Origin: an uncultured Clostridium sp.
Lineage (GTDB): Bacteria > Bacillota > Clostridia > Lachnospirales > Lachnospiraceae
Direction: 5' to 3'
Length of the DNA: 26,445 bases
NCBI GenBank assembly: GCA_934438135.1
Contig: CAKSBP010000040.1
Location: forward strand, 1 to 26,445
Below, one piece after another: positions 8,363 to 15,632 of this stretch. Both the position numbers and the translations under genes were made by a program. The notes beneath the pieces are model-generated. The model saw only the letters and a program-made list of their open reading frames with translations, searched no databases and had not been told where the DNA came from. Numbering within the stretch: the first letter of the stretch is position 1; each line of letters starts with the position of its first letter.

Positions 8363-8437
8363 AAAGCAGTATATCTGGCAAAGACTTTCTATGACGAAGA
8401 AGCAATCATGGAAAGTCTTTGTTGGATATACTGCTTT
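8363..8437 (+). terminator. Long two-step hairpin after malQ
   Basis: Outer arms AAAGCAGTATAT (8363-8374) and ATATACTGCTTT (8426-8437) pair perfectly. After a 4x4 internal loop, inner arms CAAAGACTTTC (8379-8389) and GAAAGTCTTTG (8411-8421) pair perfectly, closing a 21-base loop. The tail GTTGTTTATT is only moderately T-rich, so termination may be incomplete. It starts 13 bases after the malQ stop codon. Confidence 0.65.
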
Positions 8438-8531
8438 GTTGTTTATTATCACTGGCTGTCGTCAAAAGGGCAGTTGGAAAAGGTAGAAGCATAGAATTAT
8501 TATGGCATGTGTAGAAGGGAGTCAGGAAGAA

Positions 8532-9359
8532 ATGAATTCAGAAAAAATGTTTACAGCACAGAAAGTAACAGAGCATATTATAAGGATAATAGGAGTATCC
8601 GGTGAAATCATGTACGTGGTAACAGGAAGCAGGAAAAATATTGCAATAGATTGTGGAGTAGGCATTGGGCACATTAGAAACTACATACAGAATGTTCTTG
8701 GTATTGAACTGGATAGTGTAATATTAACTCATGGACACATTGATCACATGGGAGGAGCTGGAGAATTTGATCATATTTATTTAAATAAATATGATTATGA
8801 ACTTGCTGGTACTCATTACACAAGACAGAAACAGATAGAACATCTTAAGATGAATGGAAAGGATGCTTCTGAGATAGATGAGAAAGAGTATTGTCAATTC
8901 AGACAGCTTTCTTTTGAAGAAATAAATCCAGGTGATGTATTTGATTTAGGAGATATTACACTTGAGATATATGAAGGAAAAGGACATACACAAGGTCAGA
9001 TAACGATACTGATTCCAGAAGAAAGATATTTATTCCTAGGAGATGCCTGCAACAATCTGGTATTCCTTTTTTTAGAAGAGGCATCCTCTGTAAAAGAATA
9101 TAAAGGAATGTTGGAAAATCTGAGGGATAATCTAAGAGGAAAATATGATCATATTCTGGTTTCTCATGGGACCGGTTATGAAGAACCTGAAATAATAGAA
9201 GATGTGATTCAGGTATGCCAGGATATTTTAACCGGTGATACGGATGATATACCGTTTCAGCTGTTTGGACAAAACGGATATATTGCCAGAAGAATAGAAT
9301 CAGATAATAGCAGAACGGATAAAAAACGTGGGAATATTGTATATAGTAGGATAGAGTAA
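8532..9359 (+). CDS. Metallo-beta-lactamase-fold hydrolase
   Basis: Predicted dinuclear-metal hydrolase of 275 residues, probably cytoplasmic because no signal peptide is seen. It contains the full MBL metal set: THGHIDH (His67, His69, Asp71, His72), His152 in GKGHTQG, Asp171 in LGDA and His212 in SHG. This layout resembles glyoxalase II-like and general MBL hydrolases. ATG 8532 has AAGGGAGT nine bases upstream; the in-frame ATG at 8502 has no such site, but cannot be excluded. It is separated from malQ by a long hairpin and from the amylase by a strong terminator, so a link to starch use is not supported by operon structure. Substrate is unknown. Confidence 0.85.
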   Translation: MNSEKMFTAQKVTEHIIRIIGVSGEIMYVVTGSRKNIAIDCGVGIGHIRNYIQNVLGIELDSVILTHGHIDHMGGAGEFDHIYLNKYDYELAGTHYTRQKQIEHLKMNGKDASEIDEKEYCQFRQLSFEEINPGDVFDLGDITLEIYEGKGHTQGQITILIPEERYLFLGDACNNLVFLFLEEASSVKEYKGMLENLRDNLRGKYDHILVSHGTGYEEPEIIEDVIQVCQDILTGDTDDIPFQLFGQNGYIARRIESDNSRTDKKRGNIVYSRIE

Positions 9360-9377
9360 AGTATCCAAATGTATAGG

Positions 9378-9417
9378 AAACGCACTGAATGGTAAATGTG
9401 ATTCAGTGCGTTTTTTT
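9378..9417 (+). terminator. Strong Rho-independent terminator after the MBL gene
   Basis: AAACGCACTGAAT (9378-9390) and ATTCAGTGCGTTT (9401-9413) form a perfect 13-bp stem with a 10-base loop, followed by a run of seven T (9411-9417). Confidence 0.93.
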
Positions 9418-9711
9418 GATATGGTAAAGTGTCAACAGGATAAAAAATAATTGTATAATTTTATGGATAAAAAAAGAACATAAGTAGATAAAAATACAAT
9501 AGATTTATAGAACAATAAAAAATACTTTGTAATAATGAATAGAAAATGTAAAATAGAAAATATATTCTTGTTAAAGATATATATAAAAATTCAGTAATTA
9601 TTGTCATTGATTTTTCCCTCCTCAAGGTTTACTATATTCTTATAAGAGAAAAGTGTATGGATGATTTTTTGGAAAATAAGTGAGATGTTCCCTTTTTATT
9701 TTTACATTTCA

Positions 9712-9725
9712 TGAAAACGTTACCA
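9712..9725 (+). promoter_or_regulatory. Amylase operator 1 (LacI/CcpA type)
   Basis: TGAAAACGTTACCA fits the cre consensus TGWAARCGYTWNCW at all 14 positions (consensus from memory). Its first 13 bases equal those of the operator before the malE-like gene at 2588. Confidence 0.75.
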
Positions 9726-9737
9726 GAAAAAGTGTAC

Positions 9738-9760
9738 AAATTCTTTTTTTCAAAGAATTT
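9738..9760. repeat. 9-bp inverted repeat between amylase operators 1 and 2
   Basis: AAATTCTTT (9738-9746) and AAAGAATTT (9752-9760) are exact inverted copies separated by TTTTC. It is AT-only apart from one C/G pair and may be incidental, but it fills the gap between two operators. Confidence 0.4.
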
Positions 9761-9773
9761 GAAAACGTTGCCC
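9760..9773 (+). promoter_or_regulatory. Amylase operator 2 (LacI/CcpA type)
   Basis: TGAAAACGTTGCCC keeps the TGAAAACGTT core and matches 12 of 14 cre positions. It begins 48 bases after operator 1 and overlaps the only plausible -35 for the TATAAT at 9794. Confidence 0.65.
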
Positions 9774-9853
9774 GGCAGAACTTGTGTTTTTCTTATAATT
9801 CGGAAGTTTTGCCAGTCGAATATGAACATGCATTTTATATTTTTTGCCCTCTA

Positions 9854-9867
9854 TGAAAACGTTCTCA
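9854..9867 (+). promoter_or_regulatory. Amylase operator 3 (LacI/CcpA type)
   Basis: TGAAAACGTTCTCA is a palindrome apart from one symmetric pair (TGAaAACGTTcTCA) and matches 13 of 14 cre positions. It begins 94 bases after operator 2. It lies downstream of the TATAAT at 9794-9799. Confidence 0.7.
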
Positions 9868-9988
9868 TACATAAAAAAACATAATTCTCCTTTTATGTGA
9901 AATATAAAGAATATAGACAAGGCCGTTTTCCTAGTACATTTTTCTCTGTTCACTATTAACTTAACTATTATAGTAGGAGGTAAAAGGT

Positions 9989-12685
9989 ATGTTACAGAAT
10001 AATGTATCAAGGGATAACAAATTAAAACGCAGATTGTTATCTGTTATTACTGTATTAGCTATGGCTGTTACCACACTGGTTGGTTCTGTAGCTCCAGTAG
10101 CAGCATCTACAGCAGATAACAAAACACCTTACACAATTCAGTTAAACTCCAGTTCATCCAGTGGAACATCACAGGATAACGGACCGACAGAAAAAATGTC
10201 AGATGGTGCAATTCTTCATGCATGGTGCTGGTCATTCAACACAATTAAAAATAACATGAAAGCAATTAGAGATGCTGGTTATACAAGTGTTCAGACTTCA
10301 CCAGCAAATACATGCGTTGTTGGCAATGGTGGAGATTTAAAATTCACAAATCAGTGGTGGTATCACTATCAGCCAACAGATTATAAAATTGGTAATTATC
10401 AGTTAGGTACGGAATCTGAATTCAAAGCAATGTGTGCAGAAGCTAAGAAATATGGTATTCGCATTATCGTGGATGTTGTAGCAAATCATTGTACAAGTGA
10501 CTACAGCAAGATTTCAAACGATATCAAGAGTATTTCAAACTTCTTCCATACAAACCAGGAGATTTCGAATTGGGGCAGTAGATATGAAGTAACCCAGAAA
10601 GCACTGCTTGGTATGTATGATAATAATACACAGAACAAAACTGTTCAGAATTACATCTTAAAATATACAAAACAGTGTATTGCTGACGGAGCAAGTGGCT
10701 TCCGTTATGATGCTGCAAAACATATTGAGCTTCCAGATGATCCTGGATATGGTGGAGATTTCTGGCCAACTGTTTTAAATAACGGTGCTGAATTTCAGTA
10801 TGGTGAGATTCTTCAGGATAGTATTTCCAGAGAATCCGCATATGCAAATTATATGAGCGTAACAGCATCTGCTTATGGTATAAAACTTCGTAATGCCATC
10901 GGTTCAAATAATTTTAATGTAAATACAATTTCTGGATATGAAAACTCCGTATCTGCAGATAAATTAGTAACATGGGTAGAATCTCATGATAATTATGCAA
11001 ATGCTATTTCTGATTATGGCTCATCTGAATGGATGAACGATGAACAGGTAAAACTTACATGGGCTGTTATTGCAGCACGTAAAGGTGGTACACCATTATT
11101 CTTCAGCCGTCCAGTTGGTGGCGGTGGCCAGACATGGGATAACAGATTCCCAGAAAAGACAAAGATTGGCGACAGAGGAAGCGACTTATTCATGGATGAT
11201 GAAGTTGCAGCTGTCAACAAATTCCGTAATGCAATGGTTGGAGAAAACGAATACCTTCGTAATCCAAATGGAGATTCCAAAGTTCTTATGATTGAACGTG
11301 GAACAAAGGGTGTTGCAATCATTAACTTAAATTATAACGATTATGCATTATCATCAACAACAAACTTAGCAGCTGGTACTTATACAAACCAGACAGATAA
11401 CAACAATAAATTTACAGTAGCAAATGGAAAAATTACAGGTACATTACCTTCTCGTTCAGTAGTTGTGCTTTACAACTATAATCCAGATGCCCCATCTGTA
11501 AGTATCAATAACTGTCCAAGCGTGTTTAAGACAGATTCTACTACTTTAACATTAAGCAGTGAAAATACAGTACATGCTACATACGCTGTTAATGGCGGAA
11601 GAAGCTACTTATACGATAATGGAGATACAATCACAATTGGTGCCGGAGATGCTTATGGTACAACTTACAGCATTGAATTACGTGGTATCAATAAAAATGG
11701 TGATACAACATCTCAGACGTATACAATTACAAAGAAAGATCCAAATGCAAGTACAAATGTTTATTTTGAAAAACCATCTGGATGGGGAAGTACAGTTTAT
11801 GCTTATCTATATGATAAGAGTACATCATCTTATACAGCCCCTGCATGGCCTGGAACTAAAATGACAGCAGATTCAAATGGATATTATAAATTCTCTTATT
11901 CCGATGATTTAGTACAGCCAAGAATCATCTTTACAGATGGTACAAAGCAGACACCAGCAGCACAAAAAGAAGGATATAAAATTGTTGACAATGGTATTTA
12001 CAGTGAAAATGGATATACAGGAAACGTAATTACGCCATCCGTAGCTCCGTCACCATCCACAAGTGTATCACCAACACCATCACCATCCGCAAGCGTTGTT
12101 CCATCTACGGATGCAACAATTTACTTTACAAAACCATCTAACTGGTCCAGTAACGTATATGCGTATGTATATGATGAGAAAAGCAGTTCGACAGTAAAAA
12201 TGAACGCTGCATGGCCTGGAGTAAAAATGAACCAGGAATCCAATGGTGAATACAGCTATACTGTGAAAAATTATACAGCAAATGACCGTGTTATTTTCAC
12301 AGATGGTTCTAACCAGACACCATCTTCTAGTAAAGAAGGTTACACAATCACAAAAGACGGACACTACACAGTAAATGGTTTAACTACTACTGTTGATGGG
12401 ACAAAAATTACTATTTACTATGCAACAAACTGGTCTACAGCAAACATTCATTATCAAATAGGAAGCGGCTCTTGGACAGCTGTTCCTGGAGCAGCAATGT
12501 CAGCTTCTCCTGTTTCTGGATACAAGACAGTTACGATTGACCTTGGAACCAGTTCAACACTGACAGCATGCTTCAATAATGGAAATGGAAACTGGGATAA
12601 TAACAGCGGAAACAATTACTCATTCACTTCTGCTGGAACTTATACCGTAAAGAATGGTACTATTTCATCAGGTTCTCCAAATTAA
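9989..12685 (+). CDS. Secreted multidomain alpha-amylase: GH13-linker domain-CBM26-CBM26-CBM25
   Basis: Extracellular endo-acting alpha-1,4-glucanase that would degrade starch for the adjacent transporter. The 898 residues begin with a Sec signal (KLKRR, a hydrophobic core, likely cleavage after VAA near residue 39). The GH13 catalytic region (about 65-497) closely resembles Bacillus subtilis AmyE (subfamily 28): nucleophile Asp241 in GFRYDAAKH, acid/base Glu273 in YGEILQD and Asp334 in WVESHDNY, with the same 32- and 61-residue spacing as AmyE. Residues about 500-587 form an Ig/FN3-like domain. Then come CBM26 (590-672), a Pro/Ser/Thr linker (682-707), a second CBM26 (709-794) and CBM25 (806-890). 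No LPXTG, SLH or membrane anchor is visible, so it is probably released. AGGAGG lies eight bases before ATG 9989. Three operators lie upstream. Confidence 0.96.
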   Translation: MLQNNVSRDNKLKRRLLSVITVLAMAVTTLVGSVAPVAASTADNKTPYTIQLNSSSSSGTSQDNGPTEKMSDGAILHAWCWSFNTIKNNMKAIRDAGYTSVQTSPANTCVVGNGGDLKFTNQWWYHYQPTDYKIGNYQLGTESEFKAMCAEAKKYGIRIIVDVVANHCTSDYSKISNDIKSISNFFHTNQEISNWGSRYEVTQKALLGMYDNNTQNKTVQNYILKYTKQCIADGASGFRYDAAKHIELPDDPGYGGDFWPTVLNNGAEFQYGEILQDSISRESAYANYMSVTASAYGIKLRNAIGSNNFNVNTISGYENSVSADKLVTWVESHDNYANAISDYGSSEWMNDEQVKLTWAVIAARKGGTPLFFSRPVGGGGQTWDNRFPEKTKIGDRGSDLFMDDEVAAVNKFRNAMVGENEYLRNPNGDSKVLMIERGTKGVAIINLNYNDYALSSTTNLAAGTYTNQTDNNNKFTVANGKITGTLPSRSVVVLYNYNPDAPSVSINNCPSVFKTDSTTLTLSSENTVHATYAVNGGRSYLYDNGDTITIGAGDAYGTTYSIELRGINKNGDTTSQTYTITKKDPNASTNVYFEKPSGWGSTVYAYLYDKSTSSYTAPAWPGTKMTADSNGYYKFSYSDDLVQPRIIFTDGTKQTPAAQKEGYKIVDNGIYSENGYTGNVITPSVAPSPSTSVSPTPSPSASVVPSTDATIYFTKPSNWSSNVYAYVYDEKSSSTVKMNAAWPGVKMNQESNGEYSYTVKNYTANDRVIFTDGSNQTPSSSKEGYTITKDGHYTVNGLTTTVDGTKITIYYATNWSTANIHYQIGSGSWTAVPGAAMSASPVSGYKTVTIDLGTSSTLTACFNNGNGNWDNNSGNNYSFTSAGTYTVKNGTISSGSPN

Positions 12686-12717
12686 TTTTGTATGAATAAA
12701 CTTTTTAAATGATAGAT

Positions 12718-12756
12718 AAACCGGTATGTAGAAAAAAACTACATACCGGTTTTTTA
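12718..12756 (+). terminator. Strong Rho-independent terminator after the amylase
   Basis: AAACCGGTATGTAG (12718-12731) and CTACATACCGGTTT (12739-12752) form a perfect 14-bp stem with a loop of seven A, followed by T residues to 12755. Confidence 0.95.
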
Positions 12757-12786
12757 TGTGAGGACAATTTTATATTATTGTTTTGT

Positions 12787-12830
12787 TTAAAATGTTTTAT
12801 CTACAAAATACTTTAAAATGAAACATTTTA
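12787..12830. promoter_or_regulatory. Palindrome cluster upstream of the sulfate operon promoter
   Basis: TAAAATGAAACATTTTA (12814-12830) is a perfect 7-3-7 palindrome. Another TTTAAAATG starts at 12786, and TAAAATGTTT (12788-12797) is an exact inverted partner of AAACATTTTA (12821-12830). The palindrome centre is about 55 bases before the expected transcription start, a position typical of activators. No equivalent is seen before cysK. The binding protein is unknown. Confidence 0.5.
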
Positions 12831-12831
12831 C

Positions 12832-12870
12832 ATAATTCCTATTGACATGATATGAAATATAAGTTATACT
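12832..12870 (+). promoter_or_regulatory. Sulfate operon promoter with cysteine-type operator
   Basis: TTGACA (12842-12847), 17 bases and TATACT (12865-12870) form a strong promoter. It is embedded in ATAATTCCTATTGACA (from 12832) and TATGAAATA (in the spacer), both shared exactly with the cysK promoter. The two halves make an imperfect dyad (ATTCCTA with TATGAAAT). The ATTCCTAT half resembles, from memory, sites of the Rrf2-family cysteine repressor CymR. Repressor identity is inferred. Confidence 0.8.
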
Positions 12871-12925
12871 AACCACAGTTAATTCATAGTAATTTGATAA
12901 GAAATATATGGATGGAGTGGTACAT

Positions 12926-13960
12926 ATGAAAATAAAAACAAAAGTAATAGCAGCATTAACAGGAATGATGCTGATGGCAGGTCTGATTTCAGGATGTGGA
13001 AGTTCGGATAGTCATTCTGGGGTTGTTGGAAATAAAGTGACTTTGACCAATGTGTCCTACGATCCAACTAGGGAACTATATGAATCTTATAATAAGATTT
13101 TTCAAAAGTACTGGAAAGAGAAAACGGGGCAGGATGTGGAAATTACTCAGTCTCACGGTGGTTCTGGAAAGCAGGCGCGTTCAGTAATTGAAGGAAACGA
13201 GGCAGATATTGTAACGCTGGCACTGGCTCATGATATTTCAGCGATTGAGAATGCTGGACTGATTGAGAAAGGATGGATGAAGGAATATGCTCATAACAGT
13301 GCACCTTATACTTCAACCATTGTTTTTCTTGTACGCAAGGAGAACAAAAAGAAGATTGCGGACTGGGATGACCTGGTGAAGAAAGGCGTCAAGGTAATTA
13401 CGCCGAATCCGAAGACATCTGGTGGTGCCTGCTGGAATTTTCTTGCGGCTTGGGCGTATGCGGATAAGACTTATGGTGGAGACAAAAAACAGATTAAGAA
13501 ATTTATGAAAGATTTATATGGGAACGTAGAAGTGCTGGATTCTGGTGCAAGAAATGCTACAACAACCTTTGTGGAAAATGGTCAGGGAGACGTCTTGGTT
13601 GCATGGGAAAATGAAGCTTATCTTTCTATGAAGGAACATCCGGATGAATTTGAAATTGTCAGTCCGAGTATTAGTATTTTGGCAGAACCATCCGTTGCAG
13701 TTGTTGATGAGGTGGCCGAGGAACGCGGAACGAAAGAAGTGGCAGAAGGATATCTTTCCTACCTATATTCTAATGAGGCACAGAAGCTGGTGGCAGAAAA
13801 TTATTACCGGCCATCCAATAAAAAGATTTTGAAACAATATGATAAGGTTTTTGATTTAAAGATGAATCTTGTAACTATTGATGAATTTGGTGGATGGGAT
13901 CAGGCATATGAAGATTACTTCCAGGATGGAGCCGTGTTTGACCAGATTTACACACAATGA
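12926..13960 (+). CDS. sbp: Sulfate-binding lipoprotein of the sulfate ABC importer
   Basis: Extracellular sulfate/thiosulfate-binding protein, 344 residues, anchored through Cys24 in lipobox LISGC. Family signatures are clear: QSHGGSGKQARSVIEGNEAD followed by IVTLALAHDI, and PKTSGGACWNFLAAWAYA. Start ATG 12926 has GGAG eight bases upstream; the in-frame ATG at 12908 would add six residues and lacks such a site. It is the first gene of an eight-gene operon whose members overlap or lie within 27 bases. The promoter region suggests repression when cysteine is plentiful. Confidence 0.95.
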   Translation: MKIKTKVIAALTGMMLMAGLISGCGSSDSHSGVVGNKVTLTNVSYDPTRELYESYNKIFQKYWKEKTGQDVEITQSHGGSGKQARSVIEGNEADIVTLALAHDISAIENAGLIEKGWMKEYAHNSAPYTSTIVFLVRKENKKKIADWDDLVKKGVKVITPNPKTSGGACWNFLAAWAYADKTYGGDKKQIKKFMKDLYGNVEVLDSGARNATTTFVENGQGDVLVAWENEAYLSMKEHPDEFEIVSPSISILAEPSVAVVDEVAEERGTKEVAEGYLSYLYSNEAQKLVAENYYRPSNKKILKQYDKVFDLKMNLVTIDEFGGWDQAYEDYFQDGAVFDQIYTQ

Positions 13961-13977
13961 GAGGAAGGAGGAGTTCC

Positions 13978-14814
13978 ATGTTTGCTGGAAAAGGAAAGAC
14001 AAAGCGGGTAATTCCAGGATTCGGCTTATCTATGGGGATTACCTTGGCAATGTTAAGTGTGATAGTACTGATTCCAATAGCCTCCTTGCTGATGAGTGCA
14101 TCTAAATTATCGCTTCCTGAATTTTGGAGAATTGTAACAGCCAAACCCGTTCGATACGGATATATAGTAAGTTTTCGCTGTGCGTTTATTGCAGCCGTGA
14201 TTAATAGCCTGTTCGGTGTGATTCTTGCCTGGGTGTTGGTACGATATGAATTTCCGGGTAAGCGGATGTTAGATGGCATGATTGAACTGCCATTTGCTCT
14301 TCCTACAGCGGTTGCAGGAATTGCTCTTACGTCGCTATGTTCAAAAGATGGATTAATTGGAAAAATCGCTGCAAAAGCAGGAATCCAGATTGCTTATACA
14401 AAAATCGGAATTACCATAGCAATGGTGTTTATTGGAATACCATTTGTTGTCCGGGCGATTCAGCCGGTATTGGAAAAATTGGATCCGGAATTTGAAGAAG
14501 CCGCAGAGATGCTTGGTTCGGATGAAAGGAGAACATTTTTCAAAGTTATTTTTCCAGAAATCCTGCCAGCGATGTTAACCGGATTTGGCCTGGCACTGGC
14601 AAGAGGAGTTGGAGAATATGGAAGCGTTGTTTTTATCGCTGGAAATATACCTTACAAAACCCAGATTGCGCCTCTGATTATTATGCAGAAACTGGAGCAG
14701 TTTCAATATGAGGATGCTACAGCCATAGCATTGGTGTTATTAATTATTTCATTTTCTATATTATTTGTGATAAATCTAATACAGTCTTATGCCAATAAGA
14801 CAACGAGGGGATAG
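13978..14814 (+). CDS. cysT: Sulfate ABC transporter permease CysT
   Basis: Membrane permease (278 residues) of the sulfate importer. It has about six hydrophobic spans and the permease docking loop EEAAEMLGSDERRTFFKVIF. The segment LPFALPTAVAGIALTSL is typical of CysT (CysU) proteins. Start ATG 13978 follows GGAAGGAGGAG; the in-frame ATG at 13957 overlaps the sbp stop and would add seven residues without a ribosome binding site. The paired permease gene follows after five bases. It would work with Sbp, CysW and CysA. Confidence 0.94.
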   Translation: MFAGKGKTKRVIPGFGLSMGITLAMLSVIVLIPIASLLMSASKLSLPEFWRIVTAKPVRYGYIVSFRCAFIAAVINSLFGVILAWVLVRYEFPGKRMLDGMIELPFALPTAVAGIALTSLCSKDGLIGKIAAKAGIQIAYTKIGITIAMVFIGIPFVVRAIQPVLEKLDPEFEEAAEMLGSDERRTFFKVIFPEILPAMLTGFGLALARGVGEYGSVVFIAGNIPYKTQIAPLIIMQKLEQFQYEDATAIALVLLIISFSILFVINLIQSYANKTTRG

Positions 14815-14819
14815 ATGAT

Positions 14820-15632
14820 ATGAAAAAGAATCGAACAAAATGGATTCTGCTTTTTATCAGTGTGGCATTTCTGTTTTTGATGCTGATAGTTCCGCTGGCA
14901 GCGGTTCTTATTTATGCCTTAAAAGATGGAGTGGAAGCTTACTGGAAAGCAGTATCGGATACTTATACAATAAAAGCATTGGAACTTACCATTTTTGCAA
15001 CTGTAGTATCTGTTCTTGTAAATACGTTTTTTGGAGTATTTGCAGCGTGGGCATTGACCCGGTTTCGTTTCAAGGGAAAACAGCTGCTATCTACATTGAT
15101 TGATATTCCATTTGCAATCTCACCTGTAATCGCCGGATTGATTTTTGTATTAACTTTTGGAAGAATTGGCTGGATGCATCCGTTCTTACAGGCAAATCAT
15201 ATTCGAATTGTTTTTGCGGTTCCAGGAATTATATTGGCAACTATTTTTGTGACGTTTCCATTTGTATCTAGAGAAATTCTTCCAGTATTAAATGTACAGG
15301 GAACCGATGAAGAGGAAGCAGCAGCATTAATGGGAGCTGGTGGATTTCACATTTTCCGAAAGATTACCTTTCCGCATATCAAATGGGCACTGCTTTATGG
15401 AATTATTTTATGCAGTGCGAGAGCAATGGGCGAATTTGGAGCAGTTTCAGTTATTTCTGGACATCTGAGGGGGAAAACAAATACCTTGCCGCTTCATGTA
15501 GAGGTGATTTATAACGAATTTAAGTTTACAGAAGCATTTGCGGTGTCCTCGCTGTTAGTAATTATGGCAGTTATTGTTCTGGTAATCCGAAACATCGTAG
15601 AATACAAAGGGAAAAAGGAGGAAAGCCGGTAA
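14820..15632 (+). CDS. cysW: Sulfate ABC transporter permease CysW
   Basis: Second sulfate permease, 270 residues, with an N-terminal span after MKKNRTKW and several further spans. It has the docking loop EEEAAALMGAGGFHIFRKITFP and the CysW-typical ARAMGEFGAVSVISGHL. GAGGGG lies nine bases before ATG 14820; the ATG at 14815 is followed immediately by a stop. Its stop codon overlaps the cysA start by one base, so translation is coupled to the ATPase gene. Confidence 0.94.
   Translation: MKKNRTKWILLFISVAFLFLMLIVPLAAVLIYALKDGVEAYWKAVSDTYTIKALELTIFATVVSVLVNTFFGVFAAWALTRFRFKGKQLLSTLIDIPFAISPVIAGLIFVLTFGRIGWMHPFLQANHIRIVFAVPGIILATIFVTFPFVSREILPVLNVQGTDEEEAAALMGAGGFHIFRKITFPHIKWALLYGIILCSARAMGEFGAVSVISGHLRGKTNTLPLHVEVIYNEFKFTEAFAVSSLLVIMAVIVLVIRNIVEYKGKKEESR

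Larger units (their letters stand above)
9418..9988 (+). promoter_or_regulatory. Long AT-rich regulatory region of the amylase gene
   Basis: No gene is seen here on either strand. The first 290 bases are very AT-rich with no feature I can name. The last 280 bases hold three operator copies (listed separately). A consensus -10 TATAAT lies at 9794-9799, but no good -35 exists at normal distance; TTGCCC at 9768-9773 overlaps the second operator and has a 20-base spacer. If this is the promoter, the leader is about 180 bases. The ribosome binding site AGGAGG is at 9975-9980. Confidence 0.45.

Noticed and set aside
8502..8531. Earlier ATG for the MBL-fold protein
   Set aside because: No ribosome binding site is at a useful distance; ATG 8532 has AAGGGAGT nine bases upstream. 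The choice is not certain.
9632..10010. Two minus-strand open frames before the amylase
   Set aside because: They cover the operator region, lack ribosome binding sites and encode low-complexity Lys/Phe/Ile-rich sequence.
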